Positions 1 through 5,016 of a stretch of 5,016 bases of DNA are shown here, piece by piece. Source of the DNA: an uncultured Eubacteriales bacterium. Its GTDB lineage: Bacteria > Bacillota > Clostridia > Oscillospirales > Oscillospiraceae. Below the pieces are notes generated by a model. It saw only the letters and a list, made by a program, of their open reading frames with translations, did not search any database and was not told where the DNA came from. The position numbers and the translations under genes were made by a program. The stretch is from NCBI GenBank assembly GCA_900320765.1, contig ONTN01000166.1:1-5016 (forward strand). The letters are read 5' to 3'. Every line of letters starts with the position of its first letter. Position 1 is the stretch's first letter.

Positions 1-299
1 TCGCGCTCGAGAGAATTCTGCACCTCGAGCTCTATCGCGTCGGCAATTCCCTCGATATCCGCAAGGCTGACCTGACGCTTGTCGCAGGCTCTCACCATGC
101 TGTTTATTAGCTTGACCCTGTCGAAGGACTGGCGGCTCCCGTCCCTCTTTATAACGACGATGGGCATATGCTCAACGAACTCGTATGTGGTAAACCTCTT
201 TTGGCATGACAGGCACTCTCTTCTCCTGCGAATAGTCTCATCGTTAGGACGGGAATCTATTACCTTGCTCTCGGCGAAGCCGCAAAACGGACATTTCAT
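1..299 (-). CDS. nrdR: Transcriptional repressor NrdR (3' end cut by window edge)
   Basis: NrdR is a zinc-ribbon/ATP-cone regulator that binds NrdR boxes and represses ribonucleotide reductase operons in response to ATP/dATP. The 99 visible residues begin MKCPFCGFAESKVIDSR. The zinc ribbon has two CxxC pairs (C3/C6 and C29/C32). These flank the family's basic signature IRRRREC (23-29), followed by KRFTTYE (34-40). The ATP-cone begins at about residue 46, with PIVVIKRDGSRQSFDRVKL and later a RACDKRQVS stretch typical of the family. The usual protein is about 150 aa, so roughly the last third lies outside the window. The ATG at 299 is preceded by GGAGG (310-314), 10 nt away. It lies downstream of the DUF6514-like gene on the same strand but across an AT-rich gap with its own candidate promoter. 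Identification is secure from direct motif reading. Confidence 0.96.
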   Translation of the reverse strand, partial: MKCPFCGFAESKVIDSRPNDETIRRRRECLSCQKRFTTYEFVEHMPIVVIKRDGSRQSFDRVKLINSMVRACDKRQVSLADIEGIADAIELEVQNSLER

Positions 300-327
300 C
301 TTTATTCCGCCTCCGTATATTTTTTTA

Positions 328-357
328 TCTATAGAAGTTTAACACATTTTTTCTAAA
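328..357 (-). promoter_or_regulatory. Candidate sigma-A promoter of nrdR
   Basis: Reading leftward, TTTAGA (357-352) and TATAGA (333-328) are separated by 18 nt. Each matches its consensus hexamer at 4 of 6 positions. The start site would fall near 321, giving a leader of about 20 nt that contains the GGAGG ribosome site. The -35 lies inside a small dyad (ACATTTT at 344-350, AAAATGT at 355-361, 4-nt centre). This could be an operator or simply AT-rich chance symmetry. The surrounding 315-389 stretch is strongly AT-rich and holds no gene. Confidence 0.38.
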
Positions 358-389
358 ATGTACATATTAAATTGCATAAATTGCGATTA

Positions 390-761
390 TTATTCCGCAA
401 GCCTGTCGTAGACCACATCATATAGGGAAATGGGAAATACCGACCCCTCGCAGAAGTCGCGTATCATAGCCTCCACCTCTTCTCTGATCGGAGAGATGCC
501 CGCTAACGTCTTGCTTTCAAAGATCTCTCTCGCCTCGATTCTGATCCCAAAGCCTCCGGCGTCCTCGGTAAGATAGTACAGCAGCGTAACTCTGCCGTAT
601 TCGCAGTCGACTCTCGTTCTGCCCCTTTCATATGAGCGCACGGCAATCATCCTCCCTTGTACGGCAGGTATTATTTCATAGTTTACCTCATATTTCCAGC
701 ATTTTTCATCGCAAGTTTCGGCGTTTTTCGACAAATTATCCGTTATCTTAATCCGGTACAT
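390..761 (-). CDS. Small conserved clostridial-type protein, DUF6514-like
   Basis: This is a 123-residue soluble protein with no signal peptide or membrane segment. The C-terminal part, ISPIREEVEAMIRDF followed by VFPISLYDVVYDRLAE, resembles the ending of the clostridial DUF6514 family as I remember it (a helix rich in acidic residues, then a P-[IH]-x-LYDVxxDxL motif). The family's function is unknown to me. The middle has alternating strands (VNYEIIPAVQGRMIAVRSY, TLLYYLTED, GGFGIRIEA) that suggest a small beta-sheet domain. An odd point is the N-terminal CDEKC pair (C17/C21). Codon use is coding-like and agrees with the neighbouring genes. The ATG at 761 has only a weak ribosome site (GCGGA), and its first two bases lie in the base of a perfect hairpin. 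No better in-frame start is visible upstream. The family name is an inference from memory and needs a profile search. Confidence 0.7.
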   Translation of the reverse strand: MYRIKITDNLSKNAETCDEKCWKYEVNYEIIPAVQGRMIAVRSYERGRTRVDCEYGRVTLLYYLTEDAGGFGIRIEAREIFESKTLAGISPIREEVEAMIRDFCEGSVFPISLYDVVYDRLAE

Positions 762-787
762 ATTTCCGCTTGAAAAAGCGGAAATAT
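760..787. promoter_or_regulatory. Perfect 12-bp dyad: candidate operator or start-codon hairpin
   Basis: ATATTTCCGCTT (760-771) is exactly mirrored by AAGCGGAAATAT (776-787) around a 4-nt GAAA centre. On the plus strand the loop is a GNRA-type tetraloop. On the minus strand the repeat runs into the ATG of the DUF6514-like gene and covers its weak ribosome site, so a folded leader would block initiation. As DNA, the dyad is centred on the -35 of the candidate plus-strand promoter. It also touches TATGAT (791-786), a possible minus-strand -10 with 5 of 6 consensus matches but no good -35. It is not a normal terminator, because no T-run follows on either strand. Confidence 0.6.
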
Positions 788-798
788 CATACTAATAT
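770..798 (+). promoter_or_regulatory. Candidate sigma-A promoter of the small membrane protein gene
   Basis: TTGAAA (770-775, 5 of 6 matches) and TAATAT (793-798, 4 of 6) have the optimal 17-nt spacing. Transcription would begin near 805. The RNA would start at the foot of the 806-828 hairpin, and the ribosome site would follow directly after it. The -35 occupies the centre of the 760-787 dyad, which suggests control by a dimeric DNA-binding protein. That control is inference. Confidence 0.5.
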
Positions 799-828
799 AA
801 AAGAAAAAATCCCGAATTTCGGGATTTT
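799..828 (-). terminator. Intrinsic terminator of the comEC-holA-Toprim operon
   Basis: A perfect 10-bp stem (806-815 with 819-828; core TCCCGA/TCGGGA) closes a 3-nt loop. Read on the minus strand, the stem runs into TTTTTTCTTTT, a strong U-tract. On the plus strand only four T's follow, and they are part of the stem, so it acts mainly leftward. It is the first terminator-like structure after the Toprim stop codon, about 190 nt downstream. It also separates that operon from the DUF6514-like gene. In the plus-strand transcript the same sequence would form a 5'-terminal hairpin. Confidence 0.7.
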
Positions 829-829
829 C

Positions 830-835
830 AGGTGG
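830..835 (+). promoter_or_regulatory. Shine-Dalgarno site selecting a TTG start at 844
   Basis: AGGTGG is followed 8 nt later by the in-frame TTG at 844-846. GTG codons at 832 and 835 overlap the ribosome site itself and cannot use it. The ATG at 904 has AGGCGG only 3 nt upstream, which is too close. TTG at 844 is therefore the best-supported start. Confidence 0.5.
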
Positions 836-843
836 TGGTAATA

Positions 844-1083
844 TTGATTTTCAAAAAACTCCGCATAAAGAAGAACGGTATTCCCGAGCCCTCCAGGCGG
901 CTTATGCGGTTCTCCGTCGCTGTATCCGACCTCATTTTATCCCTCGCGCTTATCATCGAGGTCGCCGCGGGAAGGCTGACGCCGCTTACATACGAGGCGC
1001 ATTACCTCTCTGCCGAGCTCTACAGGCTGCCCTGCGCCGTGCTGCTCGCCGGCTGGATAGCCGCGCTCTCGATTATACGGTAG
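844..1083 (+). CDS. Small two-TM membrane protein, family unrecognised
   Basis: This is a 79-residue protein if started at TTG 844. A basic N-terminus (IFKKLRIKKNG and PSRRLMR) is followed by a hydrophobic helix at about residues 23-42 (FSVAVSDLILSLALIIEVAA). A polar loop, LTPLTYEAHYLSAELYR, comes next, then a second helix at about 63-78 (LPCAVLLAGWIAALSII) that reaches the C-terminus. The charge pattern fits the N-terminus being cytoplasmic. Codon choice is host-like with G/C-rich third positions (CTC, GAG, GCC, TAC, AGG), which argues against a chance frame. A promoter and ribosome site lie directly upstream. The last 64 nt overlap the 3' end of the convergent Toprim gene. I recognise no family, and its role is unknown. 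The main alternative is that this is a spurious ORF in the operon's 3' untranslated region. Confidence 0.55.
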   Translation: MIFKKLRIKKNGIPEPSRRLMRFSVAVSDLILSLALIIEVAAGRLTPLTYEAHYLSAELYRLPCAVLLAGWIAALSIIR

Positions 1084-1646
1084 GCTTCATCCCGCGTATA
1101 AAGCGCGTTCAGCACCTCAAGAAGCGAATTTGTGCTCAAGCGCTCCGGCAGGTCGAGTCTTTTCAGAAGCTCTCTTCTGCGCTCAGCGCTTCCGTCACAA
1201 CCGCTAAGTCCGAGCTCATAGAGATCGGACTTACTAAGTTCTCCCCTGTCCCTCTTCTCTTCTTCTTCCTCGAAGTTGGCGCCCGCTCTTTTAAGCGCCT
1301 CTATGATAACGGTTTTGGGCATTCCCTCTACGCCGAGCTTCCCTTCCTTTGAAGGGGAGCGCTTTCTTTTTTTTTTTTTTTTCACATCGGGTATATACGC
1401 CATCTTTACGTCTATTCCGTTAAGCCTGCCCTTCAGGTGATTCCGTATCAGAAAGCCGGCCGAGTCGCTGTCTGTCAGGATAACGAGGCCTCGCTTTTCA
1501 CCGAGCCTTCTTAGAAGCTCAAGCCGCTCCGAGTCGGAGAATATGCCGAAGCCCTCCGTTTCAACGATTGACGCTTCGACCGCCTGAGAAACGGTGTTTT
1601 TGTCGTACCGTCCCTCGACTACGATCACTTCCCTGATCCTGTCCAT
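1020..1646 (-). CDS. RNase M5-like Toprim/DUF4093 protein
   Basis: This protein is related to ribonuclease M5, which matures 5S rRNA precursors in Firmicutes. With the ATG at 1646 it has 208 residues. The Toprim domain spans about 1-90: IREVIVVEGRYDKNTV holds the catalytic glutamate E11, and VILTDSDSAG holds the acidic pair D59/D61. The B. subtilis-type TDPDFPG is replaced by TDSDSAG, as I expect for clostridial forms. A basic linker K89-R96 leads to SKEGKLGVEGMP, then an acidic patch (126-131). A DUF4093-type C-terminus follows (LYELGLSG, AERRRELLKRLDLPERLS, LLEVLNALYTRDE). ATG 1646 is preferred over TTG 1661 because GGGAG (1653-1657) is 6 nt upstream, and it leaves a 1-nt gap to the holA stop. 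Two oddities are a 16-A run in the linker and a tail of about 17 residues that overlaps the convergent gene. RNase M5 function is inferred by homology; rnmV would be the symbol if confirmed. Confidence 0.88.
   Translation of the reverse strand: MDRIREVIVVEGRYDKNTVSQAVEASIVETEGFGIFSDSERLELLRRLGEKRGLVILTDSDSAGFLIRNHLKGRLNGIDVKMAYIPDVKKKKKRKRSPSKEGKLGVEGMPKTVIIEALKRAGANFEEEEEKRDRGELSKSDLYELGLSGCDGSAERRRELLKRLDLPERLSTNSLLEVLNALYTRDEAYRIIESAAIQPASSTAQGSL
1337..1360 (-). other. mRNA stem-loop just downstream of the A16 run
   Basis: In the Toprim mRNA, GCU-C-CCCUUC pairs with GAAGGG-A-AGC around a 4-nt loop. This gives six plus three base pairs separated by one C/A mismatch. It begins 6 nt after the A-run ends, which is the usual distance for a stem-loop that stimulates ribosomal frameshifting. 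The pairing is seen directly; a role in recoding is inference. Confidence 0.4.
1367..1382 (-). repeat. A16 homopolymer inside the Toprim coding frame
   Basis: Sixteen consecutive T's on the plus strand are sixteen A's in the mRNA, encoding K89-K93 and the first base of R94. The frame is intact at this length. A shift to -1 reads about 20 further codons to a TAA. A shift to +1 reaches a TAG after about a dozen codons. Either shift removes the GVEG segment and the DUF4093 domain. Such runs are prone to polymerase slippage and to length mutation. Confidence 0.9.
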
Positions 1647-1647
1647 A

Positions 1648-2676
1648 TTACGCTCCCGCAAGCTCTACTATGAGCTCTTTTAATATTTCCTTGTCTCCGT
1701 AGCTTGCGGAGTTTAGCTTGAACGCCGCGTCCGCCGCTATATCGCAAAGCCGCCTCGCTCTGTCGAGGCTTATTTTTTTTGCGGCGGCTATGATGTTGCG
1801 CGCCTGAAAATCCTTTAGCTTTTCAAAAAGCTCGCAGAGCTCATCGGACCCCTTGCCCTCGGATATCAGAGCCTTCGCACAGAAAAGCTGGCGCAGGGTC
1901 AAAGCAATACCGTAGCATATACGGTGGGCAGGCTCGTTCATACTGATAAGCGTTCCGAGCTTTGAGGCGGCGGTATCGTAATTTGCCTTCAGAAGAGCGT
2001 CCGTCAGCTCGTAGGTCTGAGCTTCAAGAGTGGGTATGACAACGGCGTCGATATCCTGTCGCGTGATCCTCTCACCCCTTGAATACGCCGTCACCTTGTC
2101 GATCTCTCCCGCCATCGAGGTCATAAGCCCGCCTGTTATATAGGCGAGATAGTCTGCGTCAGAATCCGAGATGCTCTTGCCGTCGGCGGCAAAATGCCTT
2201 TTGATCCAGTTTCTCAGCTCAGAGTCCTCCTGCCTTGTAAACAGGACCTGGGTGAACAGCTTCTTAAGCTCCGCGTTCTGCTTCCGTCTGCCGTCGAGCT
2301 TCATTCCGTTTTCATCGAAGATGAAGACGACGCACATATACTCCGGAATGTCGGATAGAAGCGATTTGAGTCTCAATACATCGTCGTCTCCGAGCTTTGA
2401 AAAATCGTAATCCGTTACCTCGATAAGCACGAAATCCGAAAACGCAGGCAGCATCTCGAGTGCGTCGGCAAGCTCGTCGATAGTAACTGTCTTCCCGTCG
2501 AATCTCCTGTCGTTAAACTCCTCGGTTCCCGGCTGTATCCTTTTTCTAAGCTCCTTCAGCGCCCATCCGAGCATAAACCTCTCGCTTCCGTAAAAGGCGT
2601 AAAGCGGCTTTGCCCGCTTCTCCTTCAGGTCGCGTCGCAGCTCGATGTATTCCGTGTTTTCCGTTTTCTTAGCCAT
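1648..2676 (-). CDS. holA: DNA polymerase III, delta subunit
   Basis: HolA is the clamp-loader subunit that opens the beta sliding clamp during replication. The protein has 342 residues, a normal length. Visible family features, in order, are: KPLYAFYGSERFML (23-36), the degenerate nucleotide-binding region; a DExx-like strand VVFIFDENGMKLDGRRK (116-132); the domain II motif YITGGLMTSMAGEIDKV (179-195); and the helical C-terminal domain from about 215, with YELTDALLKANYDTAASKL, ALTLRQLFCAKAL and the terminal EILKELIVELAGA. I chose ATG 2676, which overlaps the comEC stop by 8 nt. AAAGGA (2688-2693) lies 11 nt upstream. The in-frame GTG 2685 and TTG 2682 would add only three residues and sit close to that site. 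It is translationally coupled to comEC and followed after 1 nt by the Toprim gene. The comEC-holA order is common in Firmicutes. Confidence 0.95.
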   Translation of the reverse strand: MAKKTENTEYIELRRDLKEKRAKPLYAFYGSERFMLGWALKELRKRIQPGTEEFNDRRFDGKTVTIDELADALEMLPAFSDFVLIEVTDYDFSKLGDDDVLRLKSLLSDIPEYMCVVFIFDENGMKLDGRRKQNAELKKLFTQVLFTRQEDSELRNWIKRHFAADGKSISDSDADYLAYITGGLMTSMAGEIDKVTAYSRGERITRQDIDAVVIPTLEAQTYELTDALLKANYDTAASKLGTLISMNEPAHRICYGIALTLRQLFCAKALISEGKGSDELCELFEKLKDFQARNIIAAAKKISLDRARRLCDIAADAAFKLNSASYGDKEILKELIVELAGA

Positions 2677-4885
2677 AAACAACACAATCCTTTGAATTAA
2701 CGGAGATATTTCCTATTAAATCCGTTCTGTAAATCTCTGCTCCAGCATCCGCGAGCCTTGCGATCGCTTCTTTCGAGGGATGCCCGAAGTTATTATACCC
2801 GACCGATATTATGGCGATCTCTGGTTTAACTTTTTCAAGAAATCGTTTATCGGACGAGTATTTTGAGCCGTGGTGTGAAACGACGAGGCATTCTATATCC
2901 GGGATGTGCTTCCGGTCGGCGAGGGCGCGCTCAAGGTCTCCGTCGATATCCGCGGTTATCAAAGCGTCGAAGCCGTCCCTTGAGATAAGAGCCGTAAGGC
3001 AATGTTCGTTCTCCGACTCCTCTCCGAGTGGAGCAAATACCGTAAGCTCCGTTCCGGCAAGATCGGCGGTAACGTCCTCGGAAACGTATACGACCTCAGT
3101 TTTAACGTTTAGTCTTTCGATAAGCTGTCCCGCTCCGTTTGAATGGTCGATATGATAATGCGATATGCACAGAACGTCTATGCTGTCCCTTCCGAGGCTG
3201 TTAATAAAAGCGGCGCATTCCTCGCCCGCGAAATCGTTCGACATACTTCCGCAGTCGAATACGGCCGTGAACGGGCCGCTCGTTATTACGACGCACTGCC
3301 CCTGACCCACGTTAAGCGCCGTCAGCTCAAAGCCCGCCGCGGCGTCCGTCCTGAAGGCTGAGGCAACGAGTATCAGCGCAAGGGCGGCGGCCGAGGCGCA
3401 GAGCGGTATGAGAAGCTTTTTTGCCTCTTTCCGCATTATGATAAAGGCGATAATCGCAGCGTACGCGAGGATAAGCCAGGCGATTATTGCCCAGTTATCG
3501 ACGTAAACCGCCGAGAGGACGCTCGACGAGAGGAGCTTTGCGATCCATGAAACGTACTTGAGAAGAATAGACGCCGCGAACGCAAAGACTTGCCCGATCG
3601 GAATAAACAGAGCTCCCGCGCCTGCGGCGAGCGCGCTCAAAATAAAAGCCGGTGAAACGGCGAAGGTAATAAGCAGATTAGCCGGTAGAGCCGCGAGGGA
3701 AAAGTATCCGAAATGCAGGGCAGATAAGGGTACCGTCAGTATCTGAGCGCCGATAGTTACCGAGGCGGCGCCGCAAAGCTTGATGACCGCTCCCCTAAGC
3801 CTGCGGCTTTTGATCTTTTCCAGGCGGCCTGAGCCCGTGATCGCGTCGAATATTTTTCCGGACGCAAGCGATATTCCGAGGATCGCAGCGAATGAGAGCT
3901 GAAGCCCCGCGCTCATCGCGCTTGAGGGATCGACGGCAATGATCAGGGTGAGCGCCGCAGCGATAGATGTAAGCCTGTCCTCCTCCCGCTTGAATATCGG
4001 CGCCGCAATCACGAAAAGCTGCATTATCACGGCGCGGGTAACCGACGGGGTAAAGCCCGCAAGTGCGGCAAATGCTATAAGTGCCGGTGCAAGAATAAAG
4101 CCCGCTCCGCGCCTTTTCCCGAAAAGCAGCAGAAGAAACGAGGCAAGTATCGAGACGTGCATACCCGAAACCGTCGTAACGTGGTATACCCCCGAGCGCT
4201 GCAGAGCCGTGGTCAGCGCCCTGTCTGATCTGAGAAGCGTCTTATTCCCCGTGATAAGCGCAAGGGCGAGCGGGTATTCTTTATTGGGAAAAACGCTGCG
4301 CAGTGCGTCCTTTATCGCCTTAGACGCGTATTTGTGCAGATACCTCAGCGGAACGCCCGCCGCAGGCTTCGTTATCTCAAGCGCGTGAACGGCGTTCGCG
4401 GCGACTCTGTCCCCGCGCGAAAAGTATCTCTCCTCTCCGTCGCTGTCGCTTCCTACAGCGTAGAGCTTCGCGCTGAATCGAAGCCTGTCTCCGGGCTTTA
4501 TCCCGTCGGCCGATCCGTCGTAAACGTAAATTACCGCCTCCTGCTCTGCGCCTCCGGCGTTTATCGATACGTTCAGGCTTACGCCGTTATTCTTCTCATT
4601 CGGGAAGTCTACCGCCTCAGCGTCCCATTCGTACACGACGCCGTATAGTATCTCAGGCTGCGGGACAAAAAGGAATGTGTAAAGCGGAAGGTAGGCAAAG
4701 CCGATACATAGCCCCGCGAGGATAAAAGATAGCCTCTTCCTCTGCCCGTGCTTTATAAACAGATTGACTGCAAAAAGAATTAGAGCGAGAGCTGCGGCGG
4801 CGAGCTGCGCCTTTTCGGTTAGAAGGTATCCCGAAAGAGTGACGGCGGCCGCGAACGAGAAGCCCCAAGTCGCAAGTTTTCGCAT
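2669..4885 (-). CDS. comEC: ComEC/Rec2 DNA internalization channel with metallo-beta-lactamase domain
   Basis: ComEC forms the inner-membrane channel for single-stranded DNA uptake in natural transformation. This full-length 738-residue form has all three usual parts. First come N-terminal membrane segments (about 5-75) and a DUF4131/OB-like external region (about 78-172). The multi-TM Competence domain follows (about 200-505), with the conserved HVTTVSGMHVSIL (235-247). Last is a C-terminal metallo-beta-lactamase domain (about 518-738). That domain keeps its metal site: SHYHIDH (H576, H578, D580, H581), TADID (D646), SHHGS (H671/H672) and FGHPS (H702). LNVGQGQ (524-530) has Q where many members have D. 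An active nuclease-like domain is therefore plausible. The ATG at 4885 follows a very G-rich leader, with AGAGG at 4897-4901 the likely ribosome site 11 nt upstream; the frame has a stop upstream. It overlaps holA by 8 nt. Many Clostridia carry comEC without proven competence. Confidence 0.96.
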   Translation of the reverse strand: MRKLATWGFSFAAAVTLSGYLLTEKAQLAAAALALILFAVNLFIKHGQRKRLSFILAGLCIGFAYLPLYTFLFVPQPEILYGVVYEWDAEAVDFPNEKNNGVSLNVSINAGGAEQEAVIYVYDGSADGIKPGDRLRFSAKLYAVGSDSDGEERYFSRGDRVAANAVHALEITKPAAGVPLRYLHKYASKAIKDALRSVFPNKEYPLALALITGNKTLLRSDRALTTALQRSGVYHVTTVSGMHVSILASFLLLLFGKRRGAGFILAPALIAFAALAGFTPSVTRAVIMQLFVIAAPIFKREEDRLTSIAAALTLIIAVDPSSAMSAGLQLSFAAILGISLASGKIFDAITGSGRLEKIKSRRLRGAVIKLCGAASVTIGAQILTVPLSALHFGYFSLAALPANLLITFAVSPAFILSALAAGAGALFIPIGQVFAFAASILLKYVSWIAKLLSSSVLSAVYVDNWAIIAWLILAYAAIIAFIIMRKEAKKLLIPLCASAAALALILVASAFRTDAAAGFELTALNVGQGQCVVITSGPFTAVFDCGSMSNDFAGEECAAFINSLGRDSIDVLCISHYHIDHSNGAGQLIERLNVKTEVVYVSEDVTADLAGTELTVFAPLGEESENEHCLTALISRDGFDALITADIDGDLERALADRKHIPDIECLVVSHHGSKYSSDKRFLEKVKPEIAIISVGYNNFGHPSKEAIARLADAGAEIYRTDLIGNISVNSKDCVVYG

Positions 4886-4948
4886 CCCGCCCGCCCCCTC
4901 TCTGAAACAATTTTTGTAAGCAGACGGCAGCTATAAGAACACGGTTTT

Positions 4949-5012
4949 GACGGGCATTTTTCCGCCAAGCCCGCGTCAGCCGCCTTGATAATACGCAAGT
5001 ATTGTCTGCGGC
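4949..5012. other. Two consecutive inverted repeats upstream of comEC
   Basis: The 131 bases to the right of comEC hold no convincing gene. They do contain two potential hairpins. The first pairs GACGGGC (4949-4955) with GCCCGCGTC (4969-4977), with a 2-nt bulge and a 13-nt loop. The second has an outer stem GCCGC/GCGGC (4979-4983 with 5008-5012). Its inner 8-bp stem, GATAATAC/GTATTGTC (4987-4994 with 4999-5006), closes a GCAA tetraloop. One G-U pair makes the inner stem stronger as a plus-strand RNA. No T-run follows on the minus strand. These could be the end of an upstream gene, a weak terminator or a structured leader. I see no convincing comEC promoter here. Confidence 0.35.
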
Positions 5013-5016
5013 GCCT

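Noticed and set aside
79..342. A plus-strand 87-codon frame opposite nrdR
   Set aside because: nrdR is unmistakable on the other strand, and this frame has no ribosome site or recognisable domain.
1367..1382. The A16 run as a sequencing or assembly error
   Set aside because: The reading frame is intact across it and the flanking domains match the family, so the reported length is consistent, although a 3-nt error cannot be excluded.
2524..2530. The Q in place of D in the comEC LNVGQGQ motif as a sign of an inactive domain (nucleotide positions not resolved; residues 524-530)
   Set aside because: Q at this place is common in clostridial ComEC proteins as far as I recall, and all the metal-binding residues are present.
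2811..3361. Plus-strand open frames opposite the metallo-beta-lactamase part of comEC
   Set aside because: They are shadows of a conserved coding frame, with no family motifs or initiation signals.
3939..4388. A 149-codon open frame on the plus strand within comEC
   Set aside because: It is antisense to the conserved Competence domain, and its Ala/Ser/Arg-rich composition is a mirror of comEC codon bias.
4653..4910. A minus-strand frame of 85 residues overlapping the 5' part of comEC, open upstream to the window edge
   Set aside because: It is rich in Arg, Gly and Cys and lies inside the well-supported comEC reading frame with no ribosome site of its own.
4976..5016. A minus-strand frame ending in TGA at 4978-4976 with tail APQTILAYYQGG, possibly the last codons of a gene upstream of comEC
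   Set aside because: Twelve residues are too few to distinguish a real gene end from chance, and nothing in them is recognisable.

Overview
The window suggests a member of the Clostridia, probably an uncultured or gut-type relative of the Oscillospirales. This rests on gene content and gene order, not on a marker gene. A Toprim/DUF4093 (RNase M5-like) gene, a comEC-holA pair and a clostridial-type NrdR all point that way. Base composition is moderate, roughly half GC by eye, and intergenic gaps are short and AT-rich.

Most of the window is one minus-strand operon, read from right to left. It starts with comEC (4885-2669, DNA uptake channel), then holA (2676-1648, DNA polymerase III delta, the clamp-loader subunit), then an RNase M5-like Toprim/DUF4093 gene (1646-1020, 5S rRNA maturation). 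comEC and holA overlap by 8 nt. holA and the Toprim gene are 1 nt apart. An intrinsic terminator facing the minus strand lies at 799-828. The 131 bases to the right of comEC hold no convincing gene but contain two successive inverted repeats.

Between the Toprim gene and its terminator lies a plus-strand ORF (844-1083) for a 79-residue protein with two likely membrane segments. It has a promoter, a Shine-Dalgarno sequence and host-like codon use. Its last 64 bases overlap the Toprim gene tail to tail, so the operon transcript would run antisense through it.

To the left are two further minus-strand genes. One is a 123-residue protein whose C-terminus resembles the clostridial DUF6514 family (761-390). 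The other is nrdR (299-1, cut by the window edge), the repressor of ribonucleotide reductase genes. Between the small membrane gene and the DUF6514-like gene is a compact divergent control region built around a perfect 12-bp inverted repeat with a 4-nt centre.

Most of the window is housekeeping: DNA replication, nucleotide supply, RNA processing and DNA uptake. I see no mobile element, CRISPR array, tRNA or rRNA. The unusual points are a 16-nt A run inside the Toprim gene followed by a stem-loop, the overlapping convergent membrane gene, and the palindromic divergent control region.
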